A DNA stretch of 64,000 nt from Terriglobia bacterium (GTDB lineage: Bacteria > Acidobacteriota > Terriglobia > Acidiferrales > UBA7541). The DNA is taken from contig JAIQGG010000004.1 in NCBI GenBank assembly GCA_020072785.1, positions 124,001-188,000 on the forward strand, read 5' to 3'. The position numbers were made by a program, and so were the translations under genes. Shown here piece after piece: positions 33,842-41,913 of the stretch (position 1 is the stretch's first letter; every line of letters starts with the position of its first letter). The notes under the pieces are model-generated. The model was not told the DNA's origin. It saw nothing but the letters and a program-made list of their open reading frames with translations, and did no database searches.

Positions 33842-35455
33842 ATGAGCAAAGCACTGCTGCCGATACAGGAAATTGCGCGCAAGCTGGGGATTTCGGACGC
33901 TTACTTTGAACCGATCGGGCATTACGGGGCGAAACTCAAGCTGGAGCTGCTCAGCGATGCGGCGTTTCCGCGGCGCGGGAAGCTGATCCTGGTGACGGCG
34001 ACGACGCCGACGGCTTCGGGGGAAGGGAAGACGGTCACTTCGATCGGGCTAACACAGGGGCTGGAGAGAATCGGGAAGAAGGCGGTGATCACCTCGCGCG
34101 AGCCGTCGCTGGGGCCCATCTTCGGGATGAAGGGGGGAGCGGCGGGCGGAGGGATGTCGCAGATCGAACCCAACCAGAAGATCAATCTGCACTTTCACGG
34201 CGATTTCCACGCGGTCACCACGGCGCACAATCTGCTCGCCGCGCTCCTTGATGCGCATCTCTACCACGGCAACGAACTGGGGCTGGACCCCGAGCAGATC
34301 AGCTGGCCGCGCACGCTGGACATGAACGACCGCGCGCTGCGGCACATCGCCGTGAGCGTGGGCGGGAAAAGGGAAGGCGCGGGGCGGCACACCGGATTTG
34401 TGATCGCGGCGGCCTCCGAAGTGATGGCGATCCTGGCGCTGGCCAAGAGCCGCGAAGATCTGCGGCGGCGGCTGGAGGCGATCGTCGTAGGGGTTTCGCG
34501 TGCGGGGAAGCGGGTGAGCGCGCGGGATCTGGGCGCGACCGGGGCCATGCTGGCGCTGCTCAACGACGCGCTGCTGCCGAATCTGGTGCAGACCAGCGAA
34601 GGGACGCCGGCGATGGTACATGCCGGACCCTTTGGAAACATCGCGCATGGCACGAGCAGCGTGCTTGCGCATGAGATGGGGCTGCGCCTGGCGGATTATG
34701 TGGTGAATGAAGCGGGATTTGCGGCGGATCTGGGGGCGGAAAAGTACGTGGACATCGTGATGCGCGCGTCGGGGATCGCGCCGGCGGTGGCGGTGCTGGT
34801 GACTTCGGTGCAGAGCCTGCGGCTGCAGGGCGAAGGAGATCTGGAGCGGGGCTTCGCCAACTTGGCCAAACACGTGGAAATTCTGCGCCGCCTGGGGCTG
34901 CCCATCGTCGCGGCCATCAATCACTTTCCGAAGGACACGCCGGCGGAGCTGGAGCGCATCGCCGGGTATTGCGGGGAGTTGGGAGTGGCCAGCGCGAGGA
35001 GCGAGGCGTTCGCCAAGGGCGGGTTGGGCGCAGTGGATTTGGCCGAGAAGGTCGTGGAGACAATCGCCAAGAACCCCAACGTAACACCGCGGCCCATCTA
35101 TGCGCTCGAAGAGAGGCTCACGGAGAAGATTCAGAAAGTGGCGCAGGAGGTTTATGGGGCCAGCGGGGTGTCCTACAGCGAGGAAGCCGAGAGGAAGCTG
35201 CGGCAGTTCAGCGAGTGGGGCTGCGCGGGGCTGCCCATCTGTATAGCCAAGACGCAGTACTCGATCTCCGATAACCCGAAGCTTCCCGGAGCGCCGCGGG
35301 ATTGGACGCTGCACGTCACCGACGCCTCGCTCTCGGCTGGGGCGGGGTTCGTGGTGGTGCTGGCCGGGAACATCATGCTCATGCCGGGGCTGGGGAAGGT
35401 TTCGCGGGCCGCGCAGATCGACGTGTCGTCTGCGGGAGAGATCCTGGGGGTGTGA
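33842..35455 (+). CDS. fhs: Formate-tetrahydrofolate ligase
   Basis: ATP-dependent synthesis of 10-formyl-tetrahydrofolate from formate in one-carbon metabolism. The nucleotide loop TPTASGEGKTVTSIGLTQGL is at about residues 58-77, followed by GPIFGMKGGAAGGGMSQIEP and NLHFHGDFHAVTTAHNLL, all hallmarks of the family. The 537 residues are slightly shorter than usual. In bacteria it feeds purine synthesis or the methyl branch of the Wood-Ljungdahl pathway; no other pathway gene is nearby, so an assimilatory role is more likely. Confidence 0.95.
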   Translation: MSKALLPIQEIARKLGISDAYFEPIGHYGAKLKLELLSDAAFPRRGKLILVTATTPTASGEGKTVTSIGLTQGLERIGKKAVITSREPSLGPIFGMKGGAAGGGMSQIEPNQKINLHFHGDFHAVTTAHNLLAALLDAHLYHGNELGLDPEQISWPRTLDMNDRALRHIAVSVGGKREGAGRHTGFVIAAASEVMAILALAKSREDLRRRLEAIVVGVSRAGKRVSARDLGATGAMLALLNDALLPNLVQTSEGTPAMVHAGPFGNIAHGTSSVLAHEMGLRLADYVVNEAGFAADLGAEKYVDIVMRASGIAPAVAVLVTSVQSLRLQGEGDLERGFANLAKHVEILRRLGLPIVAAINHFPKDTPAELERIAGYCGELGVASARSEAFAKGGLGAVDLAEKVVETIAKNPNVTPRPIYALEERLTEKIQKVAQEVYGASGVSYSEEAERKLRQFSEWGCAGLPICIAKTQYSISDNPKLPGAPRDWTLHVTDASLSAGAGFVVVLAGNIMLMPGLGKVSRAAQIDVSSAGEILGV

Positions 35456-35489
35456 GGGAGTGCGCAGGGCCACAGGCGGAAGACAAGAT

Positions 35490-35507
35490 GCCGGGCTGAA
35501 GCCCGGC
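35490..35507 (+). terminator. Hairpin after fhs
   Basis: Perfect 8 bp stem GCCGGGCT / AGCCCGGC with a 2 nt loop (so effectively 7 bp and 4 nt), 35 bp after the fhs stop; no U-tract. Confidence 0.5.
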
Positions 35508-35581
35508 GCTACAAAATCCGGACAGAAACGCGCCGGGAGCATCCACGGCGGGTCCGGCTTGTGCTAGAGTAACGCGCTCGG

Positions 35582-38038
35582 ATGAATTCCATGGGCAACA
35601 AACCAGCATCGATACCCGGGGGGCTGCCAGCGGAGAAGTTGCGCTGGCGGTGCGATCCGGCGCGGCTGCCGTTTGAGACGACGGCGCAGGCGGAGCTGCG
35701 CGAAGGATTCATCGGGCAGGAGCGCGCGCTGCGGGCGCTGAAGATGGGCGTGGAGCTGACGGCGCCGGGCTACAACGTGTTCGTGTGCGGGCTGGCGGGA
35801 ACGAGCCGCGGAGGCACGATCGCGCGGATGATCCGGGAGGTGCACCCGGAAAGCAAACCCTCGCTGGACCGCTGCTACGTGAACAACTTCAAGAGCGCGG
35901 ACCGGCCGCGGCTGCTGTCGCTGCCGCGCGGGCAGGCCAATTCCTTCAAGAAGGACATGCAGGCGGGGGTGGATTTTCTGCGGCGGCGGATACCGCAGGT
36001 GTTCGAGGGGGAGCCGTTCCAGAGGCAGAAGGCGCGCATTGTGGAGCGGTTTACGGTGCGCGAGAAAGATTTGATGGACGACTTCACGCGGCGCATCGCG
36101 CGGGAGCAGTTCGCGCTGGGGCACATGCAGGTGGGGGCGGTGGCGCTGCCGGAGATTTTCCCGGTGCTGGACGGGCAGATGGTGCCCATCGAGGACATCG
36201 CCAAGATGGTGCACGAGGGCAAGCTGGAGGCGGGAGCGGCGGAAGGAATCGAGCGGAAGTACGAGCAATTCCGGCAGGAATTCACGGTGGTGTACCGGAA
36301 GACGCTGACGCTTTCGCGGGAGCTGGCCAGCGAGCTGAGCTACCTGGAGCAGGAAGCGGCGTCGGTGCTGCTGGACGGGTTCATCGAGGAGTTGAAGGAG
36401 AAATATCCGGGCGACGGGGTGATTGATTACCTGGAAGAGGTGCGGCACCACCTGCTGGACAATCTGGAGCCGTTCAAAGAACGCGAGGGCGAGCAGGAGG
36501 AGAGCGGGGAGGCGGTGGAAGGGCTGTTGAAGCCGGCGGGGCCGGAGCGCGATCCCTTCCGGATGTACGGCGTGAACGTGATCCTGGCGCACAACGACGA
36601 GAAAGAATCGCCGGTGATCTTCGAGACCATGCCGACGTACGCGAACCTGTTCGGGACGATCCAGCGGGCCTATGACGCGCGCGGGGGGTGGAGCAGCGAC
36701 TTCATGGACCTGCGGGCTGGATCGCTGCTGCGGGCGGACGGCGGCTTCCTGATCATGTACGCGGTGGAAGCGCTGTCGGAGACCGGGGTGTGGCGGGCGC
36801 TGAAGCGCACGCTGAACCACAACCGGCTGGAGATTCAGCCGCTGGAGATGTTCTTTCCGTTCGGGGGAAGCGCGCTGAAGCCGGAGCCGGTGGACCTGAA
36901 CGTGAAGGTGATCCTCATCGGGGACCGGCAGATGTACGAGCTGCTCTACGAGTACGAGGAAGATTTCCAGAAGATTTTCAAGGTGCGCGTGGAATTCGAC
37001 GAAGAGATGCGCATGAGCGACGGGGTGATCGCGGAATACGCGGGGCGGCTGCGGGCGCTGTGCGAGCAGGAAGGGCTGCTGCCATTCGATCGCGGGGCGT
37101 TCGCGGCGATGCTGGAATACGGGGTGCGGCGGGCGGGGCGGCGCAACAAGGTGACCGCGCGGTTTATAGACATTGCGGACCTGGCGCGGGAGGCGTCGTA
37201 CGCGGCGCGGGGCGCGAGCGCGGCGCAGGTGCGCGCGGATCACGTGCGCAGCGCGCTGGATCTGAAGGTGGAGCGGCACAACCTGATCGAGACGCGCATC
37301 CGGGAGATGATCGACGAAGGCACGCTGCTGATCGATGTGGCGGGAGCGCGCAGCGGGCAGGTGAACGGGCTGAGCGTGCTGGAGATCGGCGGGTATTCGT
37401 TTGGCAAGCCGGTGCGCATTACGGCGTCGGCGGCGATGGGCAAGGCCGGGCTGATCAACATCGAGCGCGAAGCCAATTTGAGCGGGCGCTTCCACGACAA
37501 GGGCATGCAAATCATCTCCGGGTACATCCGCAGCCGGTTCGCGCAGGACAAGCCGCTTTCGCTGGCGGCGAGCATCTGTTTCGAGCAGTCGTATGCGGGG
37601 GTGGACGGGGACAGCGCCAGCATCACGGAGATCTACGCGCTGCTCTCGGCGCTTTCCGAGCTGCCGCTGCGCCAGGACATGGCGGTGACCGGGTCGGTGA
37701 ACCAGCAGGGCGACGTGCAGGCCATCGGCGGGGTGAACGAAAAGATCGAAGGGTTTTACGACGTGTGCCGGATCAAGGGGCTGACGGGGACGCAGGGCGT
37801 GATCATACCGGCGGAGAACGTGGAAGACCTGATGCTGCGCGAGGATTTGCTGGAGGCTGTGGGCGCCGGAAAATTCCACATCTATCCGGTGGCCAAGGTG
37901 GAAGAGGGGCTGGAGATTTTGTCAGGCGTGGCGGCGGGAAAACTGGGAAGCGACGGCAAGTACGAAGCGGGCACGGTGTTTGCGCTGGCAGACGAGCGGC
38001 TGACGAAGATGGCGCAAACGCTGAAAGAGTTTGAGTAG
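35582..38038 (+). CDS. Lon-like (S16) ATP-dependent protease, LonB/YcbZ type
   Basis: Cytoplasmic protease with an atypical AAA+ region and a C-terminal Lon domain. A P-loop variant CGLAGTSRGG lies near residues 75-84, as known for this subgroup. A helical insertion follows, then the Walker B/sensor region (FLIMYAVEALSETGVWRALK). The catalytic dyad is Ser in GDSASITE near residue 677 and Lys in GVNEKIEGF near residue 721. The 818 residues fit the family. Start could be residue 1 or the ATG 3 codons later. Substrates are unknown. Confidence 0.9.
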   Translation: MNSMGNKPASIPGGLPAEKLRWRCDPARLPFETTAQAELREGFIGQERALRALKMGVELTAPGYNVFVCGLAGTSRGGTIARMIREVHPESKPSLDRCYVNNFKSADRPRLLSLPRGQANSFKKDMQAGVDFLRRRIPQVFEGEPFQRQKARIVERFTVREKDLMDDFTRRIAREQFALGHMQVGAVALPEIFPVLDGQMVPIEDIAKMVHEGKLEAGAAEGIERKYEQFRQEFTVVYRKTLTLSRELASELSYLEQEAASVLLDGFIEELKEKYPGDGVIDYLEEVRHHLLDNLEPFKEREGEQEESGEAVEGLLKPAGPERDPFRMYGVNVILAHNDEKESPVIFETMPTYANLFGTIQRAYDARGGWSSDFMDLRAGSLLRADGGFLIMYAVEALSETGVWRALKRTLNHNRLEIQPLEMFFPFGGSALKPEPVDLNVKVILIGDRQMYELLYEYEEDFQKIFKVRVEFDEEMRMSDGVIAEYAGRLRALCEQEGLLPFDRGAFAAMLEYGVRRAGRRNKVTARFIDIADLAREASYAARGASAAQVRADHVRSALDLKVERHNLIETRIREMIDEGTLLIDVAGARSGQVNGLSVLEIGGYSFGKPVRITASAAMGKAGLINIEREANLSGRFHDKGMQIISGYIRSRFAQDKPLSLAASICFEQSYAGVDGDSASITEIYALLSALSELPLRQDMAVTGSVNQQGDVQAIGGVNEKIEGFYDVCRIKGLTGTQGVIIPAENVEDLMLREDLLEAVGAGKFHIYPVAKVEEGLEILSGVAAGKLGSDGKYEAGTVFALADERLTKMAQTLKEFE

Positions 38039-38104
38039 AAGCCTCCGAAGTTCCGCGGTGCAAGCACACAACCAGGAAGCAGGGCAGCGCGGGGAGAGGT
38101 GTGG

Positions 38105-39166
38105 CTAGCGGGGGGCGAGGTAGGCGCGGCGGTGGTCAATGCGGTAGGCGGGGCGGGAGGCAGGAGCGGGCGTGGCGGCGGGTGTAGCCGGCGATGCGGA
38201 TGGGGGGCCGATGCGGACTTCGAGGGAGTGGACCTGGCCATCGCGGGCGGGCGGGGCAAAGCCGAGGCTGTATTCGTGGCGGACGAGCTGGGCGATCTGA
38301 GCGTAGACAGCGGGGTATTCGCGGGGGCTTGCGGGGAAGAAGACGCGGCCGCCGGTGGCGGCGGTGATGGCGGAGAGGCGGGCATCGGCTTCGGCGAAGC
38401 CCTGTGCCGCGGCGGCCTTTTCCGGCGAGACGGCATCCGGCGAAGGATTTTTCTTGTCCTGCTTGCGGCGCTTGCCGGGTTTGCCGGAGGGAGGAGGGGC
38501 GCGCAATTCGCCGCCGAGAGAGACGGCGAAGATGCGCACATCTCCGGTGAGCAGGCGCGCGGGAAGAGCGTCCCAGGCGGGCTGCGGGGAAGTGTCCACG
38601 CCGGTGGAGAGCAGGACGATGGTTTTCTTGCCGGGCACGGAGGCCAGGCTGTCGTAGAGGGCGACGAGGCTGGAGGCGAGATTGAGCTGGCCGAAGCCGA
38701 GATTGAAGCGCAAGCCGGCAAGGGCCGCAGCGGCGGTGCGCAGGTCGGCGGTGAAGTCGAGTACGGGTGAGGGGCGGTCGGCGTAGCTCACGATGGCGAT
38801 GCGGTCGCCGGGGGCGAGACCGTCGAGCAGGGAAGAGGCGGCGCGCACATGGCTGCCCTCGAGGAGATAGACGGCGGGGCCGCTCTCGAGGAGCAGCACG
38901 ACCTGCGCGGGGTCATCCATGGCGGCAAAGTTGGTGAGGGGCTGCTCGACACCGTCATCGAAAACATGGAAGTCCTCCTGGCGCAGGCCTTCGACGAATT
39001 TGCCCTGGGCATCGGTGACAATCACTGCGACATTGACGCGATTTACCTCGACGCGGATGGAAGGCGGGGGTTGCGGAGAAGGCTGCTGGGCGGAGGAGAA
39101 GGGAGCCGCAGCCAGCAGGAGAGTTGCGAGAAGAACGAGCGGCGCAGCGGGGCGGAGGAGTCGCAT
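38105..39166 (-). CDS. Secreted VWFA-related domain protein
   Basis: Signal peptide at residues 1-26 (MRLLRPAAPLVLLATLLL). Then the strand pattern of the acidobacterial VWFA-related family (TIGR03436): VNVAVIVTDAQGKFVEGL, EDFHVFDDGVEQPLTNF, then a von Willebrand A domain (about 85-300). In VWA the metal site DxSxS is replaced by LLLESGPAVY, so metal-dependent adhesion is unlikely. A Lys/Arg-rich insert (KPGKRRKQDKKN) and a Pro/Ala-rich C-terminus are present. Role unknown; this family is the clearest phylum hint in the window. Confidence 0.88.
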   Translation of the reverse strand: MRLLRPAAPLVLLATLLLAAAPFSSAQQPSPQPPPSIRVEVNRVNVAVIVTDAQGKFVEGLRQEDFHVFDDGVEQPLTNFAAMDDPAQVVLLLESGPAVYLLEGSHVRAASSLLDGLAPGDRIAIVSYADRPSPVLDFTADLRTAAAALAGLRFNLGFGQLNLASSLVALYDSLASVPGKKTIVLLSTGVDTSPQPAWDALPARLLTGDVRIFAVSLGGELRAPPPSGKPGKRRKQDKKNPSPDAVSPEKAAAAQGFAEADARLSAITAATGGRVFFPASPREYPAVYAQIAQLVRHEYSLGFAPPARDGQVHSLEVRIGPPSASPATPAATPAPASRPAYRIDHRRAYLAPR

Positions 39167-39198
39167 GGTCGAATCCTAGCCCCGTGCCGGAAAAGACG

Positions 39199-39243
39199 AA
39201 AGCCCTGTCCGGCCTGAAATTTCCAGGAGCGGGACAGGGCTTT
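39199..39243 (-). terminator. Intrinsic terminator of the coiled-coil gene
   Basis: Perfect 12 bp stem AAAGCCCTGTCC / GGACAGGGCTTT with a 21 nt loop. On the minus strand it is followed by CGTCTTTTCC, 36 bp after the stop at 39279. Confidence 0.8.
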
Positions 39244-39278
39244 CGCCGCAATGGAGCGATGTGCGCCGGCGGCCGGAA

Positions 39279-40184
39279 TCAGGAAGCCGGTTTGGGCGCG
39301 GGTGCTGCTGCCGGAGCCGCGGGTGCCGCCGGAGCAGCAGGCGCAGCTTCCTTGGGTGTCGCGAGATAGCCCGAGGCCGAGTTCTTGCCCACTTCGAAGA
39401 CGACGATTTCGTAGGGCATGGTGCGCCCGGCGCCCTTGGTGTAGAACTGGACGGGCTCGCCAACGGTGCGGTCCTTCTTCTCGATGGACTTGTCATCGGC
39501 GAAGACGGTCATGGTGTAGCGGCCCTTCTTGGTGTCCACCTTTTGCAGGGAAAGCTGCACGGGGCCGACGCGTTCGGCGTGTTTGGACTTCTGGACGGTG
39601 AATTCGAAGTAGTTGCGATCGCCGCGGCGCTTGAGGTCTTCGAGATCGTCGCGGTTGCGGGCGATGAGGCCGCTCATCACGCCCATGTCGCCGAGGGCGC
39701 GCTCGAGCTTGGTCTTGGTGGCTTCCAGGTCGGTGCGCGTCGCTTCGATGTCCTTTTTGGCGCCGCCGACTTCCGTGGCCACCGCTCCGATTTTTTCTTC
39801 GCTCTCCTGCTTGACCTGGCCGAGTTGGGAGGTCAGGCGCTGATCGGAGGCTTTCTGCTCCTTGCGAATGGCTTCGGCGCGGCTCTTGGCCTCGGCCAGT
39901 TCCGCCTGGGTCATGCCGAGTTTCTGCTCGGTGACTTCCATGTGGCCCTTGATCTCGGCGAGGCGGGAATTAGCCTGATCAAGCTGGGCGGAGAAAATTT
40001 TGTTCTGATCCTGGGCTTTGGCGAGGTCCTGTGCCACTTTGGTATGTGCCAAGTGTCCGATGACGGCCACGGCAGCGAGTCCAAGAAAAAGAACAATGAA
40101 CAGCAAGGAAATCCACCGCGGGGTGCCGGCGGCCTCGTAGTGACGAGACTCTTCCGCATTCGGCACATTCGGCGATGTACTCAT
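39279..40184 (-). CDS. Membrane-anchored coiled-coil protein of unknown function
   Basis: Not recognised. One membrane helix at about residues 24-44 (WISLLFIVLFLGLAAVAVIG), a coiled coil of about 140 residues (50-190, rich in Lys/Glu/Gln), then a beta-rich domain (about 195-275, YFEFTVQKSKHAERVGPVQL, GRYTMTVFADDKSIEKKDRT). The last 25 residues are an Ala-Pro low-complexity tail. Topology suggests a periplasmic coiled coil. Ends at a good terminator; monocistronic. Confidence 0.75.
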   Translation of the reverse strand: MSTSPNVPNAEESRHYEAAGTPRWISLLFIVLFLGLAAVAVIGHLAHTKVAQDLAKAQDQNKIFSAQLDQANSRLAEIKGHMEVTEQKLGMTQAELAEAKSRAEAIRKEQKASDQRLTSQLGQVKQESEEKIGAVATEVGGAKKDIEATRTDLEATKTKLERALGDMGVMSGLIARNRDDLEDLKRRGDRNYFEFTVQKSKHAERVGPVQLSLQKVDTKKGRYTMTVFADDKSIEKKDRTVGEPVQFYTKGAGRTMPYEIVVFEVGKNSASGYLATPKEAAPAAPAAPAAPAAAPAPKPAS

Positions 40185-40269
40185 TTTGCCTCCTCAGTCA
40201 ACGGGCTGGTGTGGGTTGCCCGGAATGCCCCCGATTATCCCTAGGGATGGCAAACCTGTCCACTATTGT

Positions 40270-40680
40270 TCAGCGGGGGTTTCTTTCCCGGCGCGGGGAG
40301 AGGCGGGGCCAGCGCGCCAGGACGGTGGTGGTGAGACCGCCGCGGGGAGTAAATTCGCCGCGGACGACGCACCACTCGGGGTGGATGGCGGCGACGATGT
40401 CGCGAAGCATGCGATTGACGGCGTTTTCGTAGAAAATGCCCAGATTCCGGTAGGCGAGGAGATACATTTTGAGAGCTTTGAGCTCCAGGCAGGCTTTGCG
40501 GGGCATGTACTGGATGGTGATGGCGCCGTAGTCGGGGAGGCCCGTTTTGGGGCAGACGGAAGTGTATTCGGGAAAGCGCGTGGTGATGACATAGCCGGGA
40601 AACTGATTGGGCCAGGTGTCGAGTTTGGGGAGCTTGGTGTGGATGCCGGACCGCGCGTGGTCTGCAGTATAAGCCGTCAT
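40270..40680 (-). CDS. queF: NADPH-dependent 7-cyano-7-deazaguanine reductase (preQ1 synthase)
   Basis: Reduces preQ0 to preQ1 in queuosine biosynthesis, cytoplasm. Short (unimodular) QueF: catalytic Cys43 in TSVCPKTGLPDYG and substrate Glu in the following KACLELKALKMYLLAYR segment, with FYENAVNRMLRDI after it. ATG 40680 (MTAYTADHARSG) is chosen because AGGAG lies 6 nt upstream; a longer frame to 40704 has none. The C-terminus is Arg-rich. No other queuosine gene is adjacent; divergent from the zinc-ribbon gene. Confidence 0.94.
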   Translation of the reverse strand: MTAYTADHARSGIHTKLPKLDTWPNQFPGYVITTRFPEYTSVCPKTGLPDYGAITIQYMPRKACLELKALKMYLLAYRNLGIFYENAVNRMLRDIVAAIHPEWCVVRGEFTPRGGLTTTVLARWPRLSPRRERNPR

Positions 40681-40787
40681 GATGGCTCCTATGTCGTTCC
40701 GCATTGTACCCTTTCTGCGGGAAGCAAGCTTGTGCCCGAGGTGCTCGTGCTACTCTATGCGGTAATGGCGTGTCCCAGGAGAGAACC

Positions 40788-40836
40788 GTTGACCGCTTTG
40801 CGGTCACACGCAAAGCTGACCGCTTTGCGGTCACAG
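40788..40836 (+). repeat. Palindromic element, tandem pair before the zinc-ribbon gene
   Basis: Two units, 40788-40809 and 40815-40836 (TTT loop variant), 27 bp period. The AAGGAT box that follows is the ribosome binding site of the gene at 40854. Confidence 0.92.
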
Positions 40837-40853
40837 ACAAAAAGGATACACGA

Positions 40854-41204
40854 GTGAACTGTCCGGTCTGCAAACATCCGGAATGCCGGCGCTCGCGGCG
40901 GCATTCCTATAAGGATCACGCACTGGGCATGGCCGGGCTGCTGCCCTGGCGGTGCGCCGGGTGCGAGTTGCGGTTTTATGCGATGGCCGTGCCCCTGAGC
41001 CAGTTTTTTTACGCGCACTGCGGGCAATGCGGAAGTCTCGGGTTGCGGGGGGTTCCGCGAGAGAGCGTGGTGGGACTCTGGTCCTTTGTGGGACGGGCCT
41101 TGCGTTTACCTGCCTTGCGGTGCGATCCCTGCCGGAACAATTTCTTTACGATTCGGCCGTTGCGGCAGCCGGAATCGAGGAGCATGACGACTGCGGAGCG
41201 CTAA
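40854..41204 (+). CDS. Small zinc-ribbon protein of unknown function
   Basis: Start GTG at 40854 (reads MNCPVCKHPECRRSRR) with AAGGAT 7-8 nt upstream. A longer frame to 40704 would translate two copies of the palindromic element (VDRFAVT, ADRFAVT) and is less likely, though possible. The 116 residues carry CPVC, CAGC, CGQC and CDPC pairs, enough for two zinc ribbons, with an LPWRCAGCELRFYA motif. Possibly a nucleic-acid or partner-binding protein. The ribosome binding site belongs to the conserved 3' part of the repeat element. Confidence 0.7.
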   Translation: MNCPVCKHPECRRSRRHSYKDHALGMAGLLPWRCAGCELRFYAMAVPLSQFFYAHCGQCGSLGLRGVPRESVVGLWSFVGRALRLPALRCDPCRNNFFTIRPLRQPESRSMTTAER

Positions 41205-41275
41205 AGGTGCAGGGGATGGCGAGCCGCGAGCTTCCTGCGGTAGGGAAGAGATTGCCATCGCTGAGATTGAAAGCG

Positions 41276-41350
41276 TGGTAGCGGTACGGGGAATCGAACC
41301 CCGGTTTTCAGGTTGAGAACCTGACGTCCTAACCCCTAGACGATACCGCC
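41276..41350 (-). tRNA. tRNA-Glu (anticodon CTC)
   Basis: Minus-strand cloverleaf: acceptor GGCGGTA / TACCGCT (G1-U72 wobble), D arm TCGTCTAGGGGTTAGGA, anticodon stem TCAGG / CCTGA around loop TTCTCAA (anticodon CTC), T arm CCGGGGTTCGATTCCCCG (its last base already in the acceptor region), and an encoded CCA. Confidence 0.93.
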
Positions 41351-41913
41351 GAAGGCAAACCGAACAAGCAACGATGACGAGCAAAATCGCTCATGCATAT
41401 TTTGGCACGGACGATCCTCACTGATCAAGCCGCAGGGTGCACTCCAGCGTTCCGCGAGTGCGAAGTCCGCAAAGGATAGCACCAAGACAGACCTGCAAGA
41501 ATTTTTGTGCCGGAAGCATCCGGACGGATTGCCCCCGCAGCTCTGTACCGAGTGGGAACGATCTGTCCCGAAAGGCTGGTGGACAGCGGTCTCATTTTTC
41601 GCAGGTGGCGGGTTCGGCGGCGGAGGAAATACTGTGGGAAATGCAGTGCTGGAAATGGCGCTGCGTCGGCGGGAGCATGGGACGCTGCCGGAAACGTGGG
41701 GGCGGAGGGAGGACGGAGAGTTTGGGGGCAGTTTCTTGCAGCAGCGGGATTAACTGATTTTAAGGTCTTTAGAGTAACATGGGGCCTTTGGAGAGAGTCC
41801 TGGCAGGGGCCGGAAGTTGCGGAGCGTTGGGCAATCTCACAAGCCCTGTGTGACGTAGGTCACAGCAATGATGTGCGGCGCTGCGTAGGCTGGGCGAAAT
41901 CGGGAGAGTGTGC
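41351..41913. other. Upstream region of the benzoyl-CoA reductase operon
   Basis: About 560 bp with no supported gene; ORFs at 41437-41757 have no ribosome binding site and low-complexity Gly/Arg products. Contains the operator at 41849-41864. A TAGAGT near 41776 could be a -10 box. Confidence 0.5.
41849..41864. promoter_or_regulatory. CRP/FNR-superfamily operator upstream of the bcr operon
   Basis: Perfect palindromic half-sites TGTGA-CGTAGG-TCACA, the E. coli CRP consensus. It is centred 57 bp before the operon's first start codon. In an acidobacterium the cognate regulator is unknown; CRP/FNR-family regulators (such as AadR in Rhodopseudomonas) control aromatic-acid genes in other bacteria. 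Confidence 0.65.

Noticed and set aside
38105-39166. Metal-dependent VWA adhesin
   Set aside because: The DxSxS metal-site motif is not present (LLLESGPAVY instead).
40704-40853. Longer zinc-ribbon protein including two VDRFAVT-type peptides
   Set aside because: GTG 40854 has a good ribosome binding site and begins directly at the CPVC motif; the upstream frame has no such site. The open frame is explained by the repeat being free of stops in this frame.
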